Of a DNA stretch of 18,351 nt, positions 1 to 8,275 are shown one piece after another (positions within the stretch are counted from its first letter, which is position 1; each line of letters begins with the position of its first letter). The translations under genes were made by a program, and so were the position numbers. The DNA comes from Isotricha intestinalis (Eukaryota > Ciliophora > Litostomatea > Vestibuliferida > Isotrichidae): positions 1 to 18,351 of the forward strand of contig JAJJLU010004114.1 of assembly GCA_023807065.1 (NCBI GenBank), in the 5' to 3' direction. The notes under the pieces were generated by a model. That model worked only from the letters and a program-made list of their open reading frames with translations, had not been told where the DNA came from and ran no database searches.

Positions 1-1313
1 ATATAAATATATATAATGAATCATCAGCAATAACAATGTATTATGGATATACTAAATATAGAGATTTATTTTTAAATCAAGAAAAAAAAATAGATCCTAC
101 TATAGAAAAAAATATATTATTTATAGATATAGGATATTCTAAAACATCTTTTATATTATCTTATTTTAAATATAATATTTTTAAAGTAGAATATGTTTTA
201 TGTGATCCTAATATAGGAGGAAGAAATTTTGATGAATTAATATATAATTATTGTATTAAAGAATTCAGTAAAGATAAAGATAATATAGAAATAAATAATA
301 AAATGAAATATAGATTAATTGAATCTATTAAATCTTCAAGAATTAAATTATCAGTTAATACAGAAATAAATATTTCAGTTGAATCTTTTTATAAAGATAT
401 AGATTTATATATTATATTAACTAGACAAAAATATGAAGAATTAATTATTGATTATATTAATAAATTTGAAGAATACATTAAAAATATAATTAATAAATAT
501 AATTATATTAAAGAAATAGAATTAAGTGGTGAAATAATGAGAACTCCTATATTTCAAAATATAATAGAAAAATATAAATTAAAAATATGTAAAACAATAT
601 TAATTGATGAATGTACTAGTGTTGGTGCAGCTTTATTAAATAATTTTTATTTAAAAGATTTTCCTATTCAACATTTCAAATATTTTATTCATTTCAATTA
701 TTATGATATTTATTATATAATAAATTATGGAAATATTAATTTAGAAAATATATTAATTAATAAAGGAATTAATCAAGAAAAAGAAATATATTTAAATAAT
801 TATTCTAATCAAAATATTAATTTTCAATTATATTATAATAATAAAAAAAATATATTTTATAAGAATAATTTAAATCAATTAAATATTAATGGAAATATCA
901 TTTTCAAAGTAAATATACATGATTTATTTTATAAAATATATTTTGAAAATAAAGAAATAAATAAAATAGATATATGTTTAAAAAATAAAGAAGAATATAT
1001 TAATAATAATATAAAACATATTAATCTTCAAAAACAAATAGATTCTTATTATCACAATTGCATCAATCAGAAATTGCAATTATCAAAAACTTATTATTTC
1101 TTAAAAAATCTTATTACAAAAAATGAAGAATTAAAAGAAATGATTCCAGATATCAATTATTTAGCTCAATTAATACAAAAAAAAAATTTTAATGAACAAT
1201 TAATTACTCAAATTAAAACTAAAATAAATATTTTAATAAATAATTGCAAAATTAAAAATAAAAATAACAAAAATATTCTAGAGAAACTAAAAAATATCTT
1301 AATCAATGAATGA
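1..1313 (+). CDS. Hsp110/Hsp70-like chaperone, 5'-truncated by the window edge
   Basis: This is the C-terminal part of an Hsp70-superfamily protein of the Hsp110 (nucleotide-exchange) type. The first ATG, at 36, is not the start. The same frame is open back to position 3 and reads INIYNESSAITMYYGYT, matching NIFSESSAITMYYGYT inside the neighbouring paralogue. Visible motifs are the phosphate-binding strand LFIDIGYSKTSF (Hsp110 proteins have DMGHS here), CDPNIGGRNFDELI, the adenosine-binding ELSGEIMRTPIFQNI and DECTSVGAALLNNF. The substrate-binding half is shorter and much diverged, ending in a helical, Asn/Lys-rich tail. Family role: cytosolic co-chaperone that exchanges nucleotide on Hsp70. 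The gene ends in TGA, 73 bp before its tandem paralogue. The assignment to Hsp110 rather than another divergent Hsp70 rests on the IDIGYS and GGRNFDE motifs. Confidence 0.8.
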   Translation, partial: INIYNESSAITMYYGYTKYRDLFLNQEKKIDPTIEKNILFIDIGYSKTSFILSYFKYNIFKVEYVLCDPNIGGRNFDELIYNYCIKEFSKDKDNIEINNKMKYRLIESIKSSRIKLSVNTEINISVESFYKDIDLYIILTRQKYEELIIDYINKFEEYIKNIINKYNYIKEIELSGEIMRTPIFQNIIEKYKLKICKTILIDECTSVGAALLNNFYLKDFPIQHFKYFIHFNYYDIYYIINYGNINLENILINKGINQEKEIYLNNYSNQNINFQLYYNNKKNIFYKNNLNQLNINGNIIFKVNIHDLFYKIYFENKEINKIDICLKNKEEYINNNIKHINLQKQIDSYYHNCINQKLQLSKTYYFLKNLITKNEELKEMIPDINYLAQLIQKKNFNEQLITQIKTKINILINNCKIKNKNNKNILEKLKNILINE

Positions 1314-1386
1314 ATGAATTTTATTTTTTTTCATTAATAATAAATTTTTAAAAAATAAATTATAAAACTTTTATAAAATATTATAA

Positions 1387-4300
1387 ATGGGATGTTCAGT
1401 TGAATATATAAGTAAAGTATGTATTAGAGGAGAAGAAAGAAATGATTATATTCCAAAGCCTGATTATCCAATTGAAGAAATAACAAATTTTGATAATTTA
1501 TTTATGGTAGATGAAAAAAAAAAAATATATAAAAAAAATTGGTTACATCAAAATATAAATTCTGAAAGATTACATCAAAATAAATTAAGTGAATCTACTG
1601 AATTAATTAAAACAAGAGCAGAAAATATTTTTATTTGTAGTAAAATTAATAATGATAATAGAAATAGAAAATTTATTGCTACAAATAAATCTGAAAATGA
1701 ATCTGAAATTCAATTAAATAATAATGAAGATTTTATTCATAAACAAGATAATATTAGTTTAAATGAAAATAGTGATGATAATATAAATCAAAGAACAAAT
1801 ATTAATGAAAAAATATTAAATGATAAAATTATTGATAATATAAATGATAAGAAATTTAATATTGATGAAATTAGTTTTAAAGTTAATCATCAAAATATGA
1901 TTAATAATGATAATAATATTAATAATATAGTTTTGAAAAATAAAAAAATAAATAATACCATTGATAATGAAAATAAAAATGAAAATATATTATTAAATAA
2001 AAACCAAATTAATAAAAATTTAGGAAATAATAATGAAATTAAAACTAATAAAACTCATAAAATATATAAAAGTGAAACAATTAACATTGAAGAAATAGAA
2101 AAAAATAAAAAACATAAAATAAGTACAAAAAGTTCAATTAATTTAGAAGAAGAAAATATTAGAAAACATAAAATAAATACAAAAAGTTCATTAAATATTG
2201 ATGAAATAGAAAATAATAAAAATTATAAATTTAATTCAAAAAGTTCATTTAATATTGATGAAACAGAAGATATTAAACATAAAATAAATACAAAAAGTTC
2301 AATTAATGATGATTTATTTTCTGATGATAATAAAATATTCATAAATAATAAAATAAAATCAATAAGTAATGAAGATATTTTTTCAGAAGATAATAAAAAG
2401 ATAAAAACAAATAAAAACGAAACAATAAAGAAAGATGATATATTTTTTGAAAATAATAATATAATAACACAAAGTAATATACTTTATAATAGTGGTGTAA
2501 TAAATATAGATGAAATAATAAGTTTAGGAATAAATATAGGAGCTTTAAATACAGTTTATTCAATATTTTCAAAAATAAATGATAAATATGTTTCTAATGT
2601 TTTATTAATGAATGAAACTTCAAGAACAATTCCTTCTATATTATGCTATACTAAAGATATTAGATTATTTGGTGAAAATAGTAAATCTTTTTTAAAAGAT
2701 AATTTAATTACTTCTTATAATAATTTATCTAGAATTTTTGGATTTGATTATAATTCAAAATTATATGAAAAAGAATATTGTTATGCTTTTCAATTATTGA
2801 AAGATATTAGTCAATATAAATTTTTTTTTTATGTTGAAAATGAAATAGAAAAAAAAATAACACCAAATAATATAATTGCAGATTTTATAGAATTAATAAA
2901 TGAATATTTTTTTAAAAAAGAAAAAATAAATTATACTTGTACTTCATTATCAGTTCCAGATTATTATTCCTTTTCTCAAAGAAGAAATTTAAGATTAATA
3001 TGTGAAGCTTTAAAAATGAAAGATATAAATATATTTAGTGAATCAAGTGCAATAACAATGTATTATGGTTACACACAATATAAAAATATTTTTGTAAATG
3101 AACAAAATATTATTAATAAAAATATTACTAAAAATATATTATTTATTGATTCTGGTCATTCAAAAACTTCTTTTGTTTTATCTCATTTTAAATATAATGA
3201 ATTTAAAGTTAAATATGTTTTTTGTGATCCTAATTTAGGAGGAAGAAATTTAGATTATTTAATTGGTCAATATTGTATAAAGAAATTTAAAGAAATAAAT
3301 AAAATAAATAATTTGAAAATAAATTCAAAAACAAAATATAGATTAATAGAAGAAGTTAGAAATGCAAGAGAAAAATTAACAAATCTCAATGAAGTTTATA
3401 TTTGTATTGAATCTTTTTTTAATAATATTGATTTAAATATTCATTTTACAAAAGATAAATTTGAAAATTTATTTGATTCATTACCAAATACTATTCCAAA
3501 TTTTTTTGAAAATTTTAAAAATAATTTAATTCAAGTTTTAAATTATGCAAAAAGTAAATTTATTTTTATTGATTATGTTGAAATTGGAGGTGAATTAATG
3601 AGAACTCCAATTTTACAAAAAATATTAAGTAATAATTTTTTAACAATTTCTAAAAATTTAATTATTGATGAAAGTAAAAGTGTTGGTGCTGCTTTATTAG
3701 GTAATTTTATAAAAGGAAATTTCCCAATTAAACAATTGAAAAATTTCTTTTTTTATAATTATTATCCTTTAAATTATGAAATTAAATATAATGATAATAA
3801 TATAATTAAAGGAATTATTTTACCTAAAGGTACTGTTGATTATAATGAAAAAATTATTATTTTTGAAAATAAATTTTCTCTTGAAAATCATCCTGTTCAT
3901 TTTAAATTATTTTTTCCTGATAATGAACAAGAAGTTAATTCTAAAAATAATTTTTATTTGAAATATATAATTGATTTATATCAAATTTTTGAAACCAATA
4001 AAAATAATTTAAAGAATAATATTTTAACTTATAGAATTTCTGTTAATAATAAATTATCCTTTTCATTAGGACATTTTTATATTAATAATAATATAATTAA
4101 AAATAATATTGAAATTTATTCTGGAGATATTTATAAGATAAAAATTAAAGATAAAGATATTTTTAAAAAAAAAGTAGAAAGATATGTTAAATATCAAGAT
4201 AAAGTTGATTTAGAATATCATTTAACACAAGAATTAAATATAATGAAAAAATCACTTAGGAAAAGTTATAATGAAGATATTTCAGAAGTTAAAGATATGG

Positions 4301-4395
4301 AAAAATTACTTTATGAAGAGAATTTAAATATGAAATCTTTGGAAAATATTCAAAATATGATTAATGATATGAATATTAAATATCCAAAAAAATAA
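1387..4395 (+). CDS. Hsp110-like chaperone with long repeat-rich N-terminal extension
   Basis: A 1002-residue protein. The Hsp70-type ATPase domain starts only near residue 379 (SLGINIGALNTVYS, a degenerate form of the usual GIDLGTT strand). It continues through a VPDYYSFSQRRNL segment, SESSAITMYYGYT, LFIDSGHSKTSF (about 585-596, close to the DMGHS of Hsp110), CDPNLGGRNLDYLI, EIGGELMRTP (about 732-741) and DESKSVGAALLG. A divergent substrate-binding region and a charged helical C-terminus follow. The first 378 residues are Asn/Lys-rich and low-complexity, with two sets of tandem repeats (residues 224-307 and 308-358). The N-terminus MGCSVE has Gly2 and Cys3, so myristoylation plus palmitoylation is possible, though residue 6 is Glu rather than the favoured Ser/Thr. 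Family role: nucleotide exchange and holding of unfolded proteins. Membrane attachment would be unusual and is only inference. Confidence 0.85.
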   Translation: MGCSVEYISKVCIRGEERNDYIPKPDYPIEEITNFDNLFMVDEKKKIYKKNWLHQNINSERLHQNKLSESTELIKTRAENIFICSKINNDNRNRKFIATNKSENESEIQLNNNEDFIHKQDNISLNENSDDNINQRTNINEKILNDKIIDNINDKKFNIDEISFKVNHQNMINNDNNINNIVLKNKKINNTIDNENKNENILLNKNQINKNLGNNNEIKTNKTHKIYKSETINIEEIEKNKKHKISTKSSINLEEENIRKHKINTKSSLNIDEIENNKNYKFNSKSSFNIDETEDIKHKINTKSSINDDLFSDDNKIFINNKIKSISNEDIFSEDNKKIKTNKNETIKKDDIFFENNNIITQSNILYNSGVINIDEIISLGINIGALNTVYSIFSKINDKYVSNVLLMNETSRTIPSILCYTKDIRLFGENSKSFLKDNLITSYNNLSRIFGFDYNSKLYEKEYCYAFQLLKDISQYKFFFYVENEIEKKITPNNIIADFIELINEYFFKKEKINYTCTSLSVPDYYSFSQRRNLRLICEALKMKDINIFSESSAITMYYGYTQYKNIFVNEQNIINKNITKNILFIDSGHSKTSFVLSHFKYNEFKVKYVFCDPNLGGRNLDYLIGQYCIKKFKEINKINNLKINSKTKYRLIEEVRNAREKLTNLNEVYICIESFFNNIDLNIHFTKDKFENLFDSLPNTIPNFFENFKNNLIQVLNYAKSKFIFIDYVEIGGELMRTPILQKILSNNFLTISKNLIIDESKSVGAALLGNFIKGNFPIKQLKNFFFYNYYPLNYEIKYNDNNIIKGIILPKGTVDYNEKIIIFENKFSLENHPVHFKLFFPDNEQEVNSKNNFYLKYIIDLYQIFETNKNNLKNNILTYRISVNNKLSFSLGHFYINNNIIKNNIEIYSGDIYKIKIKDKDIFKKKVERYVKYQDKVDLEYHLTQELNIMKKSLRKSYNEDISEVKDMEKLLYEENLNMKSLENIQNMINDMNIKYPKK
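2056..2307 (+). repeat. Tandem protein repeat, five units of about 18-19 residues
   Basis: Inside the N-terminal extension of the Hsp110-like gene, residues 224-307 hold five tandem units. They start HKIYKSETIN, HKISTKSSIN, HKINTKSSLN, YKFNSKSSFN and HKINTKSSIN, most followed by an acidic stretch such as IDEIENNKN. The basic, Ser-rich half alternates with an acidic half, and the repeated KSS is a plausible phosphorylation site (inference). Confidence 0.8.
2308..2460 (+). repeat. Second tandem protein repeat, three units of about 21 residues
   Basis: Residues 308-358 of the Hsp110-like protein contain three units that start DDLFSDDNK, EDIFSEDNK and DDIFFENNN. Each of the first two is followed by a Lys/Asn-rich spacer. 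The sequence differs from the adjoining KSS repeat, so two separate repeat expansions lie next to each other just upstream of the ATPase domain. Confidence 0.7.
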
Positions 4396-4613
4396 AAGTG
4401 TAGTAAAAATATATTTAATTATATATAATTCCTTTATTATATATAAAGAGAAATTTAAATATAAATTGAAATAAATGTTTCTTCATTTTTTATTAATTAA
4501 AGGATAATTATAATCTCTATCTTATAAAATTACCTTTTATTCTAATTCAATTTATTTATATGTTATTTTAAGTATTTATTTTTTATCTTTTTTAAAAATT
4601 TTCCAAAATAAAA

Positions 4614-5789
4614 ATGGAAAATGAAAATTTAAAAAATTCTCAAATAAGAATAGCATTTATAGGAATATCAAATTCTGGTAAAACAGCTTTATGTTCAATT
4701 TTATCTTCAAATAAACCATTGAATAAAAATAAAGAAGAAGAAGAAAAGCAGAATTCAAATTCAAAAATAAATGAATTTATAATTAAATCAAAAGATAATG
4801 ATATAAAATTATTAGATATGAATGGAAAATACGGTAAAGTAACATTATATGGAATGTGTTCTTTAAATCCAGATTATTGTGTTGTTGTAATTTCTGGAAA
4901 TATGGGTTTAACACAAACAACAAAAGAATTTATTGAAATTTCAATCATTTTAGAAATTCCTTTAATTTTTATTATTACCAAATATAATATTACTCCTGAT
5001 TTTATTTTAGAAGAAAATATTAATGATATTCAAAATTTAATTAGTGGAGATGGGATAAATAAAATTCCAAAAATTATTAATAAAGATTATGATATTGTTA
5101 ATTTATCAAATTTTATTAATGATAATATTTGTCCTATTTTTAAAATTTCAATGGAAGATGAAAGTGAAATTGATATTTTTAAATTATTTCTACAAAATTT
5201 ATCTCCAAAGCAATTAAGTAATAGTGATGATTATGATAATACTATATATTATATAACAAATATTTTTACTAAAGAAGAAGGAAAATCAAATTCTATTGTA
5301 AATGGATTTTTAAATAAAGGAAAAATAAATAAAAATTCAAAAATGCTTTTAGGACCAGATTCAAATGCTCAATTTATAGAAATAAATATTAAATCAATTT
5401 ATTTTAATGATAATCCAGTTGATTATATTTATTCAAATAATATTTGTTGTTTAAGCATTGATTCACAAATTGAAATTAGAAAAGGAATGATTATTATTGA
5501 TAATGTTACAAAAAATAATTTACCTAAAATTTATAATGAATTTACTGCTGATATTATGGTTGTTGATCATAATACAATTTTAAAACAAAATTTTATTTGT
5601 GTTTTATATTGTAGAAATATTAGACAAAGTTGTCAAATTGTTGAAATTGAATATAATATGAAATGTGGAGATAGAGGAAAAGTTAAATTTAGATTTTTAA
5701 AATATCCTGAATGCATCCATATTGGAGATAAAATTATTGTTTTTGAAAGTAAAATTAGAGCAGTTGGATTAATTACAGAAGTTAAATAA
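4614..5789 (+). CDS. GTPBP1/GTPBP2-like translational GTPase with degenerate G motifs
   Basis: A 391-residue protein of the GTPBP1/GTPBP2 branch of elongation-factor-like GTPases, which act in translation and mRNA surveillance. The match runs along the whole length: P-loop GISNSGKT (17-24), LLDMNGKYGKVTLYGM (66-81), NMGLTQTTKEFIEISIILEIPLIFIITKY in the G domain, ICPIFKIS, then the beta-barrel domains with LLGPDSNAQFIEINIKSI, IRKGMIII and the C-terminal CGDRGKVKFRFLKYPECIHIGD and AVGLITEV. It lacks the long N-terminal region of animal GTPBP1. Two motifs are unusual. The DLAGHEKY segment of GTPBP1 reads DMNGKY, dropping the catalytic His. The NKxD/TKxD motif reads TKYN (122-125), losing the guanine-specifying Asp. 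Nucleotide hydrolysis may therefore be weak or absent (inference). The 3' end faces the end of the downstream minus-strand gene. Confidence 0.85.
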   Translation: MENENLKNSQIRIAFIGISNSGKTALCSILSSNKPLNKNKEEEEKQNSNSKINEFIIKSKDNDIKLLDMNGKYGKVTLYGMCSLNPDYCVVVISGNMGLTQTTKEFIEISIILEIPLIFIITKYNITPDFILEENINDIQNLISGDGINKIPKIINKDYDIVNLSNFINDNICPIFKISMEDESEIDIFKLFLQNLSPKQLSNSDDYDNTIYYITNIFTKEEGKSNSIVNGFLNKGKINKNSKMLLGPDSNAQFIEINIKSIYFNDNPVDYIYSNNICCLSIDSQIEIRKGMIIIDNVTKNNLPKIYNEFTADIMVVDHNTILKQNFICVLYCRNIRQSCQIVEIEYNMKCGDRGKVKFRFLKYPECIHIGDKIIVFESKIRAVGLITEVK

Positions 5790-5959
5790 AATAATAAAGT
5801 GTATTTTATAATATTTTGTTAAAAAAATTAATTATATTTTTTTAAGTTATATATTATTATAAATTAATAATATTAATTTAAAAATTGTTTATTTAAACTA
5901 TACTTTTTGAATAAAGAAAACAAAGACAATTTACATCAATACATTTATAAATAAATATA
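5790..5959. other. Convergent intergenic spacer
   Basis: This 170-bp AT-rich stretch lies between the stop codons of the GTPBP-like gene and the minus-strand membrane-protein gene. It must hold both 3' untranslated ends and polyadenylation signals. I see no RNA gene, strong hairpin or protein-like frame. Confidence 0.5.
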
Positions 5960-8134
5960 TTAATTTAAAAGTTGAGCTTCAGCATTTATAAGTCTAAGTA
6001 ATTTTAAATCTTCAAAAGTGATTGTATCTTTATTTCTAATAGTATTATAAGCACAAAAAACTTCATCAATTTCTTTCTTTCCAATTTTTCCAAAACTAAC
6101 TTGTTCACTTTCAAATTCTTTATAAATTGCAGTAATTTCTTTTTTATTTGTTTTTAAAGGTGGTTTTGCTAAATAATCAATTAAAGCAATTTGTTCTTGA
6201 TCAAAAATACAATATTTCAATAAATCTATTTCTTGCATTCCTTTTATATAATTAAATATTTCTAAATAATAATGAATTTTTGCTTCTGCTTTTTTTAATA
6301 ATTCATATTTTCTTTTTTGATACTTATTTGACCAATAACAAAAAGAAGTATATACTGCAGAAACAACTCCAATTTTTGCAAAATCATTTTCTGCTTTTTT
6401 CATTATTTCTTCTTCTTTTTTATTATTTTCTTTGAAAATTGAAATTGTATTTAAATTATCTTCATTATTATTTTTTTTATTTTCTACATTAAAATTCATA
6501 TTTGTTGTTGTTAATTGTCTATCTGAATGTAAATTATTTTCATTTATTTCTGATTTTTCATTTTTTGAATTACTTAAATTACTTGATGATATTGAACTTG
6601 AAGAACTTGATTTTTTTTTGAAATTTTGAATTTCTTCTGATGGAATTGAAGATATACTAAAGCTATTTTTTTTCATATTTTCACTTTGGTTTTTTAAAGG
6701 ATAATTTAATAATTGAATCATATCTCTTTCAATTGGTTGAACATTTATATTTTTATCTATTTTTTCATTTGTTAAATTTAACTCAATTGGAATTGGATTA
6801 TTTCTTATTCTATCATTATTCATCAAATAATTATTATATTTTTGTGGATTTATATCACTTTGATATTTTGCTTTTGGATGATGACCAAATTTTTTATTAT
6901 CTAATAAACTCATTATACTTTTTCTTTTAGAATATATTTTTCCATTTAAACTTTTTTCTATTTGAAAACTTCTTCTTTTAATTAAATTCATAACTTCATT
7001 ATTTAATTTATCTCTCTGAAATACTGTTAAAAAATAATCAACATCATAATTTTTACTTCCTTTAATTTTTAACATTTTATGAATTAATTTATTATTTATT
7101 GCTTGTCTTTCCATTACATTAATTAAAAATAATGTAACTAATAATATTTCTTCTAAAATTCCAGTTAAATCAGCAATAAAAGAAGGTAATTTTTGATATT
7201 TTCTACTTAAACATAAAACTTTTGAACTTGCTTTTAAAACAAATTTACCAATTAAATTATTATTTAAATTTTCTCTTGAAGAAATTAAATTAAATGAATC
7301 TTCATTTTTATCAAAAGAAGCATCAATATAAGTTTTTTCATTATTAAAAAATAAATTTTCATCATCAGTAAATTCAATAGTAGATATTGAAATTTCAGAA
7401 TGTTTTTCAAAGTTAAAATCTATACTTTTTGTTAAATAATTAATATATATTGGTAAAGGTTTTGTTCTATTCTGATAATGAATTGCAGTGTCTAAAAAAT
7501 AAATTGCCATTTCAATTGGTTTATTAGACATGAAATTTTTAACTTCATTTAAATGATTCATACCATATTCAGTTATTTTAATTTCAAGTTCAATAAATTT
7601 ATAATAATAATCAGTATATAAACCATCAAGAGTATAATTTACAGATTCATTTAAAATTGGACATAACATTCCATTTACATTATTCATATCAAAAGATTCA
7701 TTGACTAAATCAAAGAAATCAGAATGAGTACAAGGTTTTAATCCAAATGGAAATTCATATATTTCATCCACACCAATCCATTCTTTAATTTTAATAGAAA
7801 AATTAAAATAGTCTTTTCCATCATAAATAGCTGTTAATGCATCATCTATATATTGAATTCCAAATGCTAAATTAAAGTTAACTCTTGTTAAATTTATATA
7901 CGGTTGTGTTTCAAGTATTTTATGTGAATAGATAAATTCAATATTTTTTCTTGTTACAAATGGAATCCCAACGTAAATTGTATATGATATTGAAAGAATT
8001 AAAAATAATATTGTTGTTATTCCACCTACCACAGATTTATATTCTATTTCATTGTTTATTCTAAATGTAACAAAAGTTCCAAAATTATCACATTTTTTAA
8101 TTATTTTTCCAAATTTTTTACAACAATTACCCAT
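5960..8134 (-). CDS. Two-helix membrane protein of a ciliate-type family, with large cytoplasmic tail
   Basis: A 724-residue membrane protein. A short lead (NFGTFVTFRINNEIEYKSV) is followed by TM1 (about 36-60, VGGITTILFLILSISYTIYV). A roughly 250-residue ectodomain follows with several N-glycosylation sequons (NLT, NFS, NES, NYT, NRT) and the cysteines of LKPCTHSDF and MLCPI. TM2 is about 318-340 (FIADLTGILEEILLVTLFLI). The long tail has a Ser-rich stretch (SSSSSSISSSNLS) and a C-terminal module containing EIFNYIKGMQEIDLLKYCIFDQEQIALIDYLAKPP. This layout and the final module match what I remember of a large, functionally unassigned ciliate family. The N-terminus MGNCCKK looks like a myristoylation/palmitoylation site, odd ahead of a TM helix. 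Its start lies 141 bp from that of a related gene on the other strand. Molecular function is unknown. Confidence 0.75.
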   Translation of the reverse strand: MGNCCKKFGKIIKKCDNFGTFVTFRINNEIEYKSVVGGITTILFLILSISYTIYVGIPFVTRKNIEFIYSHKILETQPYINLTRVNFNLAFGIQYIDDALTAIYDGKDYFNFSIKIKEWIGVDEIYEFPFGLKPCTHSDFFDLVNESFDMNNVNGMLCPILNESVNYTLDGLYTDYYYKFIELEIKITEYGMNHLNEVKNFMSNKPIEMAIYFLDTAIHYQNRTKPLPIYINYLTKSIDFNFEKHSEISISTIEFTDDENLFFNNEKTYIDASFDKNEDSFNLISSRENLNNNLIGKFVLKASSKVLCLSRKYQKLPSFIADLTGILEEILLVTLFLINVMERQAINNKLIHKMLKIKGSKNYDVDYFLTVFQRDKLNNEVMNLIKRRSFQIEKSLNGKIYSKRKSIMSLLDNKKFGHHPKAKYQSDINPQKYNNYLMNNDRIRNNPIPIELNLTNEKIDKNINVQPIERDMIQLLNYPLKNQSENMKKNSFSISSIPSEEIQNFKKKSSSSSSISSSNLSNSKNEKSEINENNLHSDRQLTTTNMNFNVENKKNNNEDNLNTISIFKENNKKEEEIMKKAENDFAKIGVVSAVYTSFCYWSNKYQKRKYELLKKAEAKIHYYLEIFNYIKGMQEIDLLKYCIFDQEQIALIDYLAKPPLKTNKKEITAIYKEFESEQVSFGKIGKKEIDEVFCAYNTIRNKDTITFEDLKLLRLINAEAQLLN

Positions 8135-8275
8135 TTTTTATATTTGTTATGTTAATTTTATATTTTTTAAAAATATTGTATTACAGAAAATAATATAAAA
8201 AATTTTTATTGCTTTTGAAATTATTTCATTATAAATAGAAAAAAATAATTAAATTAATCAAACTTATACCTAAAA
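8135..8275. promoter_or_regulatory. Shared divergent promoter region
   Basis: 141 bp separate the start codons of two related membrane-protein genes transcribed away from each other, so both promoters and 5' untranslated ends must fit here. The sequence is A/T tracts with a TATA-like tataaata about 45 bp before the plus-strand ATG. Whether this element is used cannot be told from sequence alone. Confidence 0.5.

Noticed and set aside
36..38. ATG as the start of the first Hsp110-like gene
   Set aside because: The frame is open to the window edge and the upstream codons match the interior of the tandem paralogue, so the gene is truncated and this Met is internal.
2339..2572. Minus-strand open frame of 77 codons
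   Set aside because: It is antisense to the Hsp110-like extension; its Leu/Tyr/Phe-rich translation is what Asn/Lys-rich coding DNA gives in reverse.
6432..6930. Two plus-strand open frames of 65 codons each
   Set aside because: Both are antisense to the Ser- and Asn-rich tail of the minus-strand membrane protein and have Phe/Leu-rich composition with no recognisable motif.
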